Below are positions 22,010-32,002 of a stretch of 64,000 bases of DNA, piece by piece; position 1 is the first letter of the stretch, and each line of letters begins with the position of its first letter. Source of the stretch: Brucella oryzae (GTDB taxonomy: Bacteria > Pseudomonadota > Alphaproteobacteria > Rhizobiales > Rhizobiaceae); the NCBI GenBank assembly GCA_012103035.1, contig JAAVLL010000001.1, positions 2,268,501 to 2,332,500 of the forward strand, in the 5' to 3' direction. A program made the position numbers and the translations under genes. The notes under the pieces were generated by a model. The model did no database searches and was not told where the DNA came from. It saw only the letters and a list, made by a program, of their open reading frames with translations.

Positions 22010-22255
22010 ATGAACAGACATATATTCACCGAAAACGAATTCGCCCACCTCGGCGAAGGTGAAGTTGCCTATGTGCGCAAGATCCGTTCAGATGACCTTG
22101 CCCGCAGCTTCCCTGCCCTCCCACCGATCGAGCCGGGCCTGGAACTTTGGGCGCTCTTCGGCGCCAGCGGTGAGCCGATCGTGCTCTCCGATGTTCGCGC
22201 CACCGCACTACAAGGCGCACAGGACCACGAACTGCGCACAGTGATGCTGCACTAA
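22010..22255 (+). CDS. DUF1150 protein downstream of the small HSP
   Basis: An intact protein of 81 residues when started at the ATG at 22010, which has GGAGG 9 bases upstream; a longer frame from 21995 lacks this. It shows the DUF1150 core: FTENEFAHLGEGEVAYVRKI, then GLELWALFGASGEPI and VLSDVRATALQGAQDHEL. It is small and soluble. The family is restricted mostly to alphaproteobacteria and usually lies next to an hsp20 gene. Its function is unknown; a role in the heat-shock response is inferred from position. Confidence 0.85.
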   Translation: MNRHIFTENEFAHLGEGEVAYVRKIRSDDLARSFPALPPIEPGLELWALFGASGEPIVLSDVRATALQGAQDHELRTVMLH

Positions 22256-22264
22256 GGTTTGATG

Positions 22265-22291
22265 CGATACCGGTCATCGCCGGTATCGTTT
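22265..22291 (+). terminator. Terminator after DUF1150
   Basis: CGATACCGG and CCGGTATCG arms followed by TTTC. Confidence 0.75.
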
Positions 22292-22354
22292 CTCCGCATG
22301 GCTTTGCTTGGAGCGTTTCCATTCCTGCACAAATTGTTTCGCAAGCGAACAAGA

Positions 22355-22385
22355 AAAACCGCCGTTCGAGATGAACGGCGGTTTT
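22355..22385. terminator. Bidirectional terminator at the ptsN end
   Basis: AAAACCGCCGTTC and GAACGGCGGTTTT arms with the loop GAGAT. A and T runs on both sides suit termination from either direction. Confidence 0.85.
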
Positions 22386-22404
22386 GTTACGAAACTATTT
22401 GAAC

Positions 22405-22867
22405 TCAAGCAGCGTTGGAGGCTGGTTGAGCGGTCAGGAATGAATAAAGTGCCTGCGCGTCATGTGTACCGCGCAATTTGGCAACAGTATCGGCGTCGCG
22501 CAGCATACGGGCGATGCGCGAAAGTGCCTTCAGATGATCCGCGCCGGCATTTTCCGGCGCGAGAAGCAGAAAAACAAGATCGACGGGTTGATCGTCCAGC
22601 GCCTCGAAATCGACCGGGGTTTCCAGACGAGCGAAGATTCCGGCTATTTTGTTGATGTTCGCCAGCTTACCGTGCGGAATGGCAACGCCATTGCCGACCC
22701 CGGTGGAACCGAGGCGCTCACGCTGGAGAATTGTTTCGAAAACTTCACGCTCAGGGAGACCGGTCAGTTCCGCAGCCTTCTCAGACAAAATCTGCAAAAG
22801 CTGTTTTGGAGCTGGCTTTCAGCGCCGGGATAATCGCCCCAGGCTGAATCAGATCACTAAGATCCAT
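22405..22867 (-). CDS. ptsN: Nitrogen-regulatory phosphotransferase EIIA-Ntr (frameshifted)
   Basis: A cytoplasmic EIIA-type protein of about 154 residues in the nitrogen PTS. The phosphorylated His lies in GVGNGVAIPHGKLANIN. DLVFLLLAPENAGADHLKALSRIARMLRD is the usual core. The start MDLSDLIQPGAIIPALKASS (ATG at 22867, with GAGAG upstream) is separated from QILSEKAAELTGL by one shift in an A run near 22805. It ends the rpoN-hpf-ptsN series, the classical arrangement linking sigma-54 and the nitrogen PTS. Confidence 0.93.
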
Positions 22868-22965
22868 TCTCTCCGTTCCTTCTTCAATCAGGCCTTTGCG
22901 GCCCGGTTTGGGAAGCGCACGCGGCCGCCTAATCGCGATCCGCTGCGTGCGCTTCAGGTTTGCCG

Positions 22966-23559
22966 TCAGGCGCGTGGCGCGGCCTGGCGGGTGACCATCG
23001 ATGGATCGACCCAGCCGATATTGCCGTCCGCGCGACGGTAGACGATGTTAACTTCATCATTGCCGGCATTGCGGAATACCAGAACCGGGTTCTCGATCAG
23101 ATCCAGCTCAACGACCGCCGATGCCACAGACATAGTGCGCAGGGCGACGGATGTTTCCGCAACAATTGTCGGCGCGTAATCCGCCGGAAGATCCTCCTCT
23201 TCCTCCGACAGCGGTGCCATAACACGATATGCAACGTCATCATAGATCGCATCTGGCTGCGTAGCCGGGCGCGACTTCAGACGGCGCTTATAGCGGCGAA
23301 GGCGGGTTTCGATCTTGTCCGCAGCCGCTTCAAAAGCCAACTGCGGATCCTGCGCGTCGCCAGTGCTTTGCAGAGTTGCACCGCTATCGAGGTGCAAAGT
23401 GCAATCCGCACTGTAACGCGAACCGGACTTGGTGACCGTAACCTGTCCGGAAAAGCCATGATCAAAATATTTGCCGACAGCTTCATTCACCCGATCTATG
23501 ATCCGGGTAGTGAAAGCTTCACCGACGTCCATATGCTTTCCAGATACACGCAGAGTCAT
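22966..23559 (-). CDS. hpf: Long-form ribosome hibernation promoting factor
   Basis: An intact protein of 197 residues. The N-terminal HPF/RaiA domain (MTLRVSGKHMDVGEAFTTR, GHTL-like strands, FEAAADKIETRLRRYKRRL) binds the 30S decoding region. The C-terminal domain (VVELDLIENPVLVFRNAGND, VNIVYRRADGNIGWVDPS) dimerises 70S into 100S particles. I chose the ATG at 23559 because AGGTG precedes it; a GTG three codons upstream is possible. It lies between rpoN and ptsN on one strand. Confidence 0.93.
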   Translation of the reverse strand: MTLRVSGKHMDVGEAFTTRIIDRVNEAVGKYFDHGFSGQVTVTKSGSRYSADCTLHLDSGATLQSTGDAQDPQLAFEAAADKIETRLRRYKRRLKSRPATQPDAIYDDVAYRVMAPLSEEEEDLPADYAPTIVAETSVALRTMSVASAVVELDLIENPVLVFRNAGNDEVNIVYRRADGNIGWVDPSMVTRQAAPRA

Positions 23560-24248
23560 TTGGCACACCTCATTTGCGTTACACCACAGGACTCAGTCTA
23601 ATCACAAGGCGAGCGAAGCGCAAAGCGAACCAGCATCAAAGATGCGTTTCGTCCTGTGCGTTTTCCGACTAAATTCATGGTGCAAACACGCTTCTTGGGC
23701 ACACTTTCCGGCAAGGCGTTGAAACACCTTCCCAAAAGCCTTCGAAGTCGTGGCTGTTCCAAGATAAAGCCCCTTGAAGGGATGGTCGCCGCACATCGCT
23801 ATTTTACGTAACGCCCCAGTAGCCGGTCCGTTGCCCGGATTATTCCGGAACGTCACTTTGCCCTTCCTTCACACATATGAACAACCGCAATTTCTTCCAG
23901 AAATTGCAGTCAGATATTAAACGCTGTCTGCAAAACCATGTCATCACACTCAAACGACATATCACGGTTACCCCGGAAACCGGGCATTCCAGATATTTGC
24001 CGCAGCGCGAGCCGGGCTTCTATTGGGTGAATTGGCGGTTGTCAATTGGTCCTCCTGCCAGTTGGTCATCTTGCAATACTGTTCATTCCACAAATCAAGA
24101 TAGAATTTTTTGAAAAACGGATCTGTAGATCCAAAATTTTAGAGCATAAGCCGCTCTCCTAATACGAGAACAAAGCCCTTGAGGTACAATCGTTAATTTA
24201 AAACAATATCTTCGCAGCGCAATCTGTGAGACTGTCCTGGCTGCGCAA
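23560..24248. other. Intergenic region between rpoN and hpf
   Basis: No convincing gene. A GTG-initiated frame at 23856-23602 (minus strand, 84 codons) has GGAAGG before it, but its sequence resembles no family I know and it may be chance. GGATCT-GT-AGATCC is a small palindrome near 24119. The rest is AT-richer than its neighbours and could hold the hpf promoter. Confidence 0.4.
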
Positions 24249-25776
24249 TCAGGAAGCTGACAATCTTGCCTGCTTTTCACGCCTGCGCTGAACTGATGAA
24301 GCAATATTCATCGATTCCTATATTTTGCGACCGTTCTTCGCGCGATATCCACACCGTCCTTCTTCAGTACATCCACGATGGCATCATCGGACAACACCTC
24401 ATCGGCCTTTTCCGCATCAATCATCCGGCGGATACGATGGCGCACGCTTTCAGATGAATGGGCGTCGCCACCCTCGGAAGAGGCAATAGACGCCGTAAAG
24501 AAATAGCGCAGCTCAAACATGCCGCGCGGCGTGGCCATGAATTTGTTCGCCGTCACGCGGTGATGGTCGATTCATGCATGCCAACCGCATCTGCCACGGT
24601 CCGCAGATTAAGAGGCTTCAAATGGGTCACCCCATGGCGCAGAAAGCCGTCCTGCTGCCGGACGATTTCCTGTGTGACCTTCAGAATAGTCCGCGCGCGC
24701 TGATCAAGGCTGCGCACCAGCCAGCTCGCCGTCTGCATGCAGTCCGAGAGAAACGCTTTTCCTCTGCTTTCACGGAGGTACTCACCTCCGCATAATACTC
24801 GTTGTTGACGATGAGACGAGGCATTGCGGCCGCATTCAGCTCGATAGCCCAACCACCATCGCGCGATGGTGTCACCAGTGCATCCGGCACGATTGCATCG
24901 GCCAGGAGACCTCGAACAGAGCGCCGGGCTTTGGGTCGAGCATACGGATTTCGGACAGCATATCGAGAATATCGACCTGATCGACGCCGCACAGTTTCTT
25001 GAGCGCCGCGAAATCCCGCCGCGCCAGAAGATCGAGATTGTCGATCAACGCTTCCATGGCCGGATCGAAACGATCCTTGAGACGCAATTGTATCGCCAGG
25101 CACTCCCGTAGGTCGCGAGCAAAAGACCTGGCGGATCAAAGGTTTGCATCAATCCAAGAATATGTTCTATCTCGACCGTTTCCACGCCTAGATTCTGGGC
25201 AAACGCGACAATATCGATACGTAGATAGCCGCTTTCATCCAACGCGTCGGCGAGCGCTGTCGCAATGAACCGGTCCACCGTTCTGGAAAAACTCAGCGCG
25301 ATCTGTTCGGCCACATGCTGGCTCAGTGAGATGCGGCTGGCAATAACCTGATCGATATCGTAGCTGCTGCCAGCAACATAGCCGTCCCCGACCGACGATT
25401 TCCATTGTGCGGAAAGATCGGGGCCGATCTCGTCAAAGCGTCCCGGATCATCTGGAAAGATATTCTCAAGCGAACTGTCGAAAGTGGATGAGAGGCTCTC
25501 GGCATTATCCGAAGCATCCGTTTTGAACCAGTCGTCGTCCGATAATGCTGCATCGTCCCCGCCAGTTTCGGCACTGTCGCGTGCCGATTCATCCTCCCTA
25601 AAATCATCATTCGCGACTTCGATTCGTTCCAGCAGCGGATTTTTCTCGATTTCGACGTCGAGAAATTGCTCCAGCTCCATATGCGTCATCTGCAGCAGCT
25701 TGATCGACTGCATCAACTGCGGTGTCATCACCAGCGATTGAGATTGGCGGAAATCGAGCTTGGGCGACAGTGCCAT
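24249..25776 (-). CDS. rpoN: RNA polymerase sigma-54 factor (frameshifted)
   Basis: Sigma-54 directs polymerase to -24/-12 promoters and needs an AAA activator. Region I reads MALSPKLDFRQSQSLVMTPQLMQSIKLLQ. An acidic region II follows (many D/E around 25500-25600). The core-binding and helix-turn-helix parts are visible (LKPLNLRTVADAVGMHESTI), and the C-terminal RpoN box is ARRTVAKYRE. At least five shifts lie near 25110, 24910, 24740, 24560 and 24310; the last is repaired by adding a G to AGG and gives the normal C-terminus. Repaired length is about 510 residues. Confidence 0.94.
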
Positions 25777-26126
25777 GCGACAGGTTATTCTCCCCAATTA
25801 AACCCTGCCAATAACATGGTCAACGTGCAGGTTACCTTGACAGCAAACTTGTTTTCAGACGACCCCATCGACATGGGGCCGAGCCCCTACAGAAGAATAG
25901 GCCGTCCGCTCCCAGCCATTTTAGGCTGAAAGGGCATTTGAATGAAAACTGGTATGAACCTTGCTTGTCAATTCAGAATGTGCGGCTTCAGGACAAAGGA
26001 GAAATAGTCGCGGTGCAGCGGCACTTTCTGTAACGTTGTACAGAACATGACAGGCTCAAACCGATGATCGGTCAGCGTGAGGGCACTTCCAGAGAAAAGT
26101 GAGACGATCTGCAAATGCCCTGAATA
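25777..26126. other. Intergenic region between lptB and rpoN
   Basis: 350 bases with no frame resembling a protein and no clear hairpin. It probably holds the rpoN promoter; I could not pick one with confidence. Confidence 0.4.
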
Positions 26127-26963
26127 TCAGAGCGTAAACTGGTCGCCGAGATAGAGTCGGCGCACGTCCGGATTCGCCACAATCTCAGCAGGACGTCCAT
26201 GCGTCAAAACCTGACCGGCGTGGATAATATAGGCACGGTCGATAAGGCCGAGCGTTTCACGCACATTATGGTCGGTGATCAGAACGCCGATGCCACGGCT
26301 CGTCAGATGGCGAACGAGCTGCTGAATATCCGAAACGGCGATCGGATCGACCCCGGCAAAAGGCTCATCAAGCAGCATGAAGTTTGGGCGTGACGCGAGC
26401 GCGCGCGCGATTTCGAGACGACGGCGCTCCCCGCCGGAAAGCGAGATAGCGGGTGCCTTGCGCAGATGGGCGATGTGAAATTCTTCCAGCAGCGCGTCCA
26501 GCTCGGAAGCACGTTTGGAGCGATCCTTTTCCACTACTTCCAGCACGGCCTTGATGTTGTTCTCCACCGAAAGCCCCGGAAAATAGAGGCTTCCTGCGGC
26601 AGATAACCGATGCCCAGACGGGAGCGACGATACATCGGCATGGACGTCACGTCGAAGCCGTCGATTTCGATAGAACCAGCATCGGCCGGAACAAGTCCGT
26701 CACCATATAGAAACACGTCGTCTTGCCTGCGCCGTTCGGCCCAAGAATACCGACGGCCTCGCCTGCACGCACACCGAACGACACGCCATTGACGACTTGC
26801 CGTCCGCGATAGCTCTTGCAAAGACCGCGCGCCACCAATGTTCCCTTGAGGCGTGCCGATTTACCGGCTGGCCGGGCATAGCGCCCGCGGCATCGGATGG
26901 TGCGTTCATAGTTTGCGATGCGGCTTGCGGCCCGTCGACCTTCTTGTTCCAGAACAATCCCAC
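26127..26963 (-). CDS. lptB: LPS export ABC transporter ATPase LptB (frameshifted)
   Basis: The ATPase that drives lipopolysaccharide extraction from the inner membrane with LptFG. Walker A is GILGPNGAGKTT, the signature motif SLSGGERRRLEIARAL, Walker B FMLLDEPFAGVDP, and the H-loop ITDHN. The Q-loop region IGYLPQEASIFR is present. About 35 low-complexity residues (MGLFWNKKVDGPQAAS onward) precede the ABC domain. Shifts lie near 26850, 26700 and 26570. It lies just downstream of lptA in the lptC-lptA-lptB order. Confidence 0.94.
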
Positions 26964-26974
26964 GCGTGCTCCGG

Positions 26975-27602
26975 TCAGTTCTGCTTGGGCGCCGCGCCGC
27001 CCTGCTGTTGATCTTTCGGGGCCATGATGATCGATACGCGCCCCTTGGTCTGGCCCTTGCAGCTTTCGACATTAGCGCGACCCGTATCGAGATGCGCTGT
27101 CAGTTTGCAGCCGGTCACGATATTGTCGCCATCGGTCAGGACAACCTTCTGCCCCTGGAGAACCATCACCTGATTTTAGCATCATAACGACCGGTATCGC
27201 CGGTTGCGACCTGCGTGCCGGACTTGAGATAAACTTTTCCCGAGATGTCGATATGATCGATACTCGATGAATCAAGACCTCCAACACCAGCACTAGCCGG
27301 CTCCGAGGCTTGTGCCTCGCCGTCTTTCTTGGCCTTATTGTAATAGACTGTCATCTGCCCCGCCTTCAGCAAGGCATCGCCCTGCGAAACGGCAACATTT
27401 CCAGTGAATACGGCAATGCCTTCCTTGTCGCGCATTTCCAGCTTGTCAGCGTCTATCTTGACGGGCGCTTTGCTGTTGGAAAGCTTCAAGCCGTTCACGG
27501 CTGCGCCTTCCTGTGCCAGAGAAGCCGCCGAGCTGCGACAAGCCCAAGCGCCAGAACGGCAAATCCCATCCGCAAAGTGCGGGCCATCTTACCCTTATTC
27601 AT
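26975..27602 (-). CDS. lptA: LPS transport periplasmic protein LptA (frameshifted)
   Basis: LptA forms the periplasmic bridge that carries LPS from LptC to LptD. The signal peptide is MNKGKMARTLRMGFAVLALG followed by an Ala-rich cleavage region. The OstA jelly-roll repeats include KIDADKLEMRDKEGIAVFTG, NVAVSQGDALLKAGQMTVYY and VVLTDGDNIVTGCKLTAHLD. Shifts lie near 27515 (repaired by one T) and 27175. Repaired length is about 210 residues. The lptB start is 12 bases beyond the stop. Confidence 0.9.
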
Positions 27603-27744
27603 CTTGCCCGTCTCGCGTTCCATATATCTTCAGCTCCCGAAGCATTCGGCCCTCCCTGGGCCGACATGCGGTCAGACGCAACATTAAGCACTTTGCGGCC
27701 AAATGGGAACATTCGGCATCGCAAAATGCGATCAAAAAGCGGTT

Positions 27745-27785
27745 TAGAGCGTATTGCACTCTGATTGCATCAGAAACACGTTCTA
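27745..27785. repeat. Degenerate copy of the TCTGATT palindrome
   Basis: TAGAGCGT/ACGTTCTA outer arms (one mismatch) and TCTGAT/ATCAGA inner arms. It is related to the copy at 21068 and lies in the lptC-lptA gap. Confidence 0.6.
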
Positions 27786-27899
27786 ACAATTTGTTTTCGA
27801 GCACATTTCAGTCTGAAAATTGACTTCAGAATGTACTCAGGCGCCGCACAGATATAAATCGGCACGAACACTTTCCCTGTCTCACATCAGACACCCTTC

Positions 27900-28610
27900 T
27901 CAGGGAACCTTGTTGGGCGAAACAACGCTGCCGTCAACAGTCATTCGAACCTTGTTCTCGAAAATCAGAACCTTGCCGTTGTCTTTGACCTGCATGCTGT
28001 CGGCCAGAATATGCGTGCTGCCGCTGCGGATATCGACGGGCTTATCAGTCGTGATCTGCCCGCTCTTGAGATTTACGTCCGCAGAACGCAGCACCGCACG
28101 TAAACCGTCGTCTGTTGTAACAATAAAGTCCTTATCAAGTTGCAAACGCCCATTGGCATTATCGTAAACGCCGGATGTTGCCTCGACCTTGGCCATGCCT
28201 TTTCACCAACCGGCAACTCGGCGGAAATACCCTCAAGCGTAATCGCACCGCTGTTCTTCGCGTCCTGCGTCGCCTTGGCCGCAGTCATCGAATAGGGTCG
28301 ATTATCCTTGGTATATCCGTTGAGATGCGGACTGGTCATGACGAGCTTGCCGCTTTCGCCACCGTTATTCACTTCCACCTTTACAGGCGTATTCGGTGTT
28401 GCAAGAAACGTGTACCATGAAAATACGGCCCCACGATAATCGCGGCGACCGGAAGCGCCGTCTTCAAAACCCGGACACGGACCGAATGGCGTTGCGCAGC
28501 ATGGAAAAGCGATCGGCTTTCTCCGACGCACCAAAACGCATGCCACCTGTGCCGCGACCTGGAGCGGTCGCGTTCTGCGGTGCATGGCTATGTGTAGTGT
28601 CGGCGGTCAT
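27900..28610 (-). CDS. lptC: LPS export protein LptC (frameshifted)
   Basis: A bitopic inner-membrane protein that receives LPS from LptBFG and passes it to LptA. A polar N-terminus (MTADTTHSHAPQ) precedes one membrane span, AAIIVGAVFSWYTFLA. The periplasmic LptC/OstA-like domain follows (MTSPHLNGYTKDNRPYSMTA, ATSGVYDNANGRLQLDKDF, KVRMTVDGSVV). Shifts near 28450 and 28195 break it. Length after repair is about 238 residues. It is followed by lptA after a 297-base gap that holds a palindromic repeat. Confidence 0.87.
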
Positions 28611-28654
28611 ATAGCGTTTGATACCTCAACGGCTTTCATGGAATTCGATAATTA

Positions 28655-28679
28655 AGCGCGGCTGTGTCGCGCTTTTCTA
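28655..28679 (+). terminator. Hairpin with T-run, terminator-like
   Basis: AAGCGCG and CGCGCTT arms, then TTCT. No plus-strand gene ends just before it, so its role is unclear. Confidence 0.4.
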
Positions 28680-28802
28680 TTTCAATTAGGTTTATTTGGG
28701 GTGAAATAGTCGGTCGCTCAATAGCTTTATTCCGCGCAAAATATCGCACCCGCCTCGCAAACGGCAAGCAGGAACGGGGTATGCTTTTGATAATTCAGCC
28801 CA

Positions 28803-28836
28803 ATTAGCATTCCACCCAATTAAGTAGAATGCTAAT
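28803..28836. promoter_or_regulatory. Perfect 10-base inverted repeat upstream of sppA
   Basis: ATTAGCATTC and GAATGCTAAT flank 14 bases. The arms recall a CIRCE half-site (TTAGCACTC), but one base differs and the spacer is 14 instead of 9, so HrcA binding is unlikely. It is a candidate operator or stem-loop. Confidence 0.45.
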
Positions 28837-29067
28837 CAACTCTTTGATACCACAAAAGGGGACAAGTTACAGCCATGTACGGCACAGCGTTGGAGGCAAC
28901 CTGACGACAAGCTTCAGAATCTTACACTGTTTCATTACAATATGTATTTCGAGCACTATCTTAGCCAGACCGGCTTTATCGAAGAGACTTGCCGCATGCC
29001 TTCATTCGAGGCAAAAGGTGACTCGTCGGGCGCAAGCTGCGCTAGCTAAACGAACGGATGGACGGGA

Positions 29068-30035
29068 ATGGCTCAGGACGCCGAAGCAATCATCGAACGC
29101 AGGAAATTGCGCAGAAAGCTTACGGTCTGGCGCGCAGCCTTCCTGCTTCTGATCGCAGCTCTGATCGCTGCCTTCGCTTCATGCTCCTTGCGCGGCGCCA
29201 ATTTCAACCAGCCGCATATCGCCAAGGTTCGCATCGAGGGCACGATCTTCGAGAACGAGGAATTGCTGAAGCGCCTCGAAAAGATCGCCAGGACGACGCC
29301 GTCAAAGGTGTGATTTTGATTCTCGATTCGCCCGGAGGAACCACAGTGGGCGGCGAAGCGATTTTCGGTGCCGTGCGCAAGATTGCCGAGAAAAGCCGGT
29401 CGTCACCCAGGTGGGTACACTTGCCGCCTCTGCCGGCTATATGATTGCCAGCGCATCCGACCATATCGTGGCGCGACAGACATCCATCGTCGGCTCAATC
29501 GGGGTTTTGTTTCAATATCCAGATGTCTCGAAGCTTCTCGATACGATCGGTGTAAAGGTCGAAACCATCAAATCCTCGCCACTCAAGGCGGAACCCAATT
29601 ATTTCAGCCCGGCCAGCGAAGAGGCCAAGGGCATGATCCGCAACATGATTATGGATTCCTATGCATGGTTCGTGGACATTGTCGAAAAGCGTCGTTCGTT
29701 TACGCATGAACAGGCGCTCGCGCTCGCCAATGGTGCCGTTTTACCGGGCGGCAGGCGCTGGATAAAAATTGATCGACGGCTTGGGCGGCGAAGAGGAAGC
29801 TGTTGCCTGGCTTGCGAGCAAGGGGCTTTCCAAGGATTTGCCGCGCCTGGAATGGAAGCCGGTCAATAGCGAAACGGGTTTTCGTTGCGCGATCTCATCA
29901 TTCATGCCGGCGCTCGTCTCATCGGCGTACCGCAGGAAGCCAATGGCATATTGAAGGAAATCGCCAGGGAACGCATCTTTCTTGACGGACTTCTCTCGGT
30001 TTGGCACGTTGACGGTACGCCTGAAGCGAATTGAC
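29068..30035 (+). CDS. sppA: Signal peptide peptidase SppA, S49 family (frameshifted)
   Basis: An inner-membrane serine protease that degrades cleaved signal peptides. An N-terminal membrane anchor ([17 protein letters not shown]) precedes the protease domain. The motifs [36 protein letters not shown] with the nucleophile Ser, and SSPLKAEPN with the likely general-base Lys are visible. Shifts occur near 29290, 29400, 29745 and 29880. Repaired length is about 324 residues, typical of the short bacterial SppA. ihfB follows 73 bases later. Confidence 0.92.
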
Positions 30036-30108
30036 GCCAGCCGGGCAAACTTACACAATATCCGGTAAATACCGGATGAAACAAACAGAAGAACAGGGGT
30101 TTAAAGCC

Positions 30109-30390
30109 GTGATCAAATCGGAACTCGTTCAGATTATCGCCAGCCGTAATCCGCATCTCTTTCAACGCGATGTCGAAAACATCGTGGGCGCGGTATTCGA
30201 CGAGATCACAAACGCCCTTGCCGAAGGCAATCGTGTTGAGTTGCGCGGCTTCGGCGCCTTTTCGGTGAAAAACCGCCCGGCACGCAGCGGCCGTAATCCG
30301 CGCACCGGCGAAACGGTGGACGTGGAAGAAAAATGGGTCCCCTTCTTCAAGACTGGCAAGCTGCGCGACCGTCTCAACGGCGCAGTCTGA
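30109..30390 (+). CDS. ihfB: Integration host factor beta subunit
   Basis: An intact 93-residue DNA-bending protein that pairs with Ihf[24 protein letters not shown] begins the helical body; [27 protein letters not shown] is the DNA-binding beta arm with the conserved Arg-Asn-Pro. I chose the GTG at 30109 because the protein then starts like all IHF-beta proteins, with AGGGG upstream; in-frame ATGs further upstream would add residues not seen in the family. It shares a strand with sppA and lapA. Confidence 0.95.
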   Translation: MIKSELVQIIASRNPHLFQRDVENIVGAVFDEITNALAEGNRVELRGFGAFSVKNRPARSGRNPRTGETVDVEEKWVPFFKTGKLRDRLNGAV

Positions 30391-30398
30391 TAGACACC

Positions 30399-30722
30399 AT
30401 GGCGGCAAAACGCATCATCGCCATCATCGTTCTCGTGCCGCTCGCAGTGGTCCTGATTGCATTGTCTGTGGCCAATCGCGCATCGGTGCAATTCACGATC
30501 GATCCGTTCAATCCGGGCAATCCTGCTCTGTCCTATAATGCGCCACTGTTCTTGTGGCTGTTTGGCGCACTCCTTCTTGGCGTTGTTATCGGCTCTCTGG
30601 TGACGTGGCTCACGCAGGGCAAACATCGCCGTAAGGAACGGATGTACAAACAGGAAGCCGCGCGCCTGCTTGAACGCAGCACCGCCGCCGAAAGGCGCAA
30701 TATACCGGTCGCGAACGTCTGA
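30399..30722 (+). CDS. lapA: LapA-domain (DUF1049) membrane protein
   Basis: A 107-residue inner-membrane protein with two spans, IIAIIVLVPLAVVLIALSVA and FLWLFGALLLGVVIGSLVTW, and a basic cytoplasmic tail. This is the LapA/DUF1049 layout. In E. coli LapA, with LapB, is tied to control of LPS synthesis through LpxC; that role is not shown here. It starts 9 bases after ihfB, as in many alphaproteobacteria. A terminator follows. Confidence 0.82.
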   Translation: MAAKRIIAIIVLVPLAVVLIALSVANRASVQFTIDPFNPGNPALSYNAPLFLWLFGALLLGVVIGSLVTWLTQGKHRRKERMYKQEAARLLERSTAAERRNIPVANV

Positions 30723-30739
30723 AAGCCCCACTATTCCCC

Positions 30740-30767
30740 AACCCGGAAGCAAAACTTCCGGGTTTTC
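30740..30767 (+). terminator. Rho-independent terminator after lapA
   Basis: AACCCGGAAG and CTTCCGGGTT arms, a 5-base loop, then TTC. Confidence 0.85.
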
Positions 30768-30870
30768 AAGTCTTGAAAAGCCTTTTGTGCGCGATTGAAC
30801 GTCGTTTTCCCCTTCCACACGGCCCCTGTTTATCCTACCTAGACCTCAATCATGATGAGTGGAGTTTCGG

Positions 30871-32002
30871 GTGAAGACGCCAAAAGGAAAAGGCAAAAGC
30901 CGTCGGGCGGCAAGCAGGAGCGCAGCTTCGAGCGCGCAAGACATGATGCGCCGCGCCCGGACAGCAAATTCGACAACAAATTTGAAGGTAAAAGCTCGTT
31001 TTTCAAAAGCCGCGGCCACAATTCGCAAAGACGGCTCCCAAGCCCCTTGAGGATAAGCCTGTCACCTCGCTTCGCGAAATCAAGCTTTATGCCGGTGCGC
31101 GTCCAGGAGAAAGACTTCCGCTCATCCTCGAAACGGAACCGTCATCCGATTATGCGCTTCTCGATAGCGGCAACGGTTTGAAGCTTGAGCAATACGGCCC
31201 CTATCGCATCGTCCGCCCGGAAGGGCAGGCAATCTGGCTGCCAAGCCTGCCGCAAAAGAGTGGGATCAGGCCGATGCCGTCTTCACCGGCAACACCGACG
31301 AGGAAGGCATGGGACGCTGGGCGTTTCCCAAAGTGCCGCTCGGCGAAACATGGCCCATGCAGCATGACGGCATTTCCTTTCATGGCCGTTTCACCTCGTT
31401 CCGCCATGTCGGCGTGTTCCCCGAGCAGGCAGCCCATTGGTCTTATATGGACGGACTTATCCGCGAGGGTAAAATCCGGACGCAGCGTGAAAGTGCTCAA
31501 TCTTTTCGGCTATACGGGCCTCGCTTCGCTGGTGGCAGCGCGTGCGGGCGCCGAAGTGACCCATGTGGACGCCTCCAAGAAAGCCATTGTCTGGGCGCGT
31601 GAAAATCAGGAAATGGCCGGGCTTTCCGACAAGCCGATCCGCTGGATCTGCGAAGACGCAATGAAATTCGTGCAGCGCGAGGAGCGGCGCGGCAGCTTCT
31701 ATGACATTATCCTGCTCGATCCGCCTGCCTATGGGCGTGGCCCGAGCGGTGAAGTCTGGCAGCTGTTCGAGCATCTGCCTGCCATGGTCGATACGTGCCG
31801 GTCGATCCTGACGCCAAAGCCGCTGGCCGTCATCCTGACTGCCTATTCGATCCGCGCCTCTTTCTTTGCCATTCACGAACTGATGCGCGACCGTTTCACC
31901 GGCCTTGGCGGCACGGTCGAATCGGGCGAACTTATTCTGCGCGAACAGGCAGCAGGACGCGCACTTTCCACTTCCATGTTCAGCCGCTGGGTAGCCAAAT
32001 GA
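30871..32002 (+). CDS. Class I SAM-dependent (RlmI-like) methyltransferase (frameshifted)
   Basis: A SAM-dependent methyltransferase probably acting on rRNA. The Rossmann core has VLNLFGYTGLASLVAARAGA (SAM-binding), THVDASKKAIVWARENQ and the catalytic IILLDPPAYGRGP motif. A long Lys/Arg/Ser-rich N-terminus precedes a segment reading LREIKLYAGA and GPYRIVRPEGQAIWLPSLP. Shifts occur near 31040, 31160, 31250 and 31475, so the exact frame of the basic tail is uncertain. I place the start at the GTG at 30871, preceded by GGAG. It overlaps the next gene by four bases. Confidence 0.8.

Larger units (their letters stand above)
28611..29067. other. Divergent spacer between lptC and sppA
   Basis: 457 bases without a credible gene. 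It holds two hairpins (28655 and 28803) and is AT-rich. It separates the minus-strand lpt genes from the plus-strand sppA, so promoters for both are expected here. Confidence 0.4.

Noticed and set aside
23602..23856. 84-codon minus-strand frame with a GGAAGG ribosome-site match between rpoN and hpf
   Set aside because: No resemblance to a known family and uneven composition; kept only as a note because the ribosome site is suggestive.
28803..28836. CIRCE element
   Set aside because: Arms differ from the CIRCE consensus (ATTC for ACTC) and the spacer is 14, not 9, bases; it is reported only as an unassigned inverted repeat.
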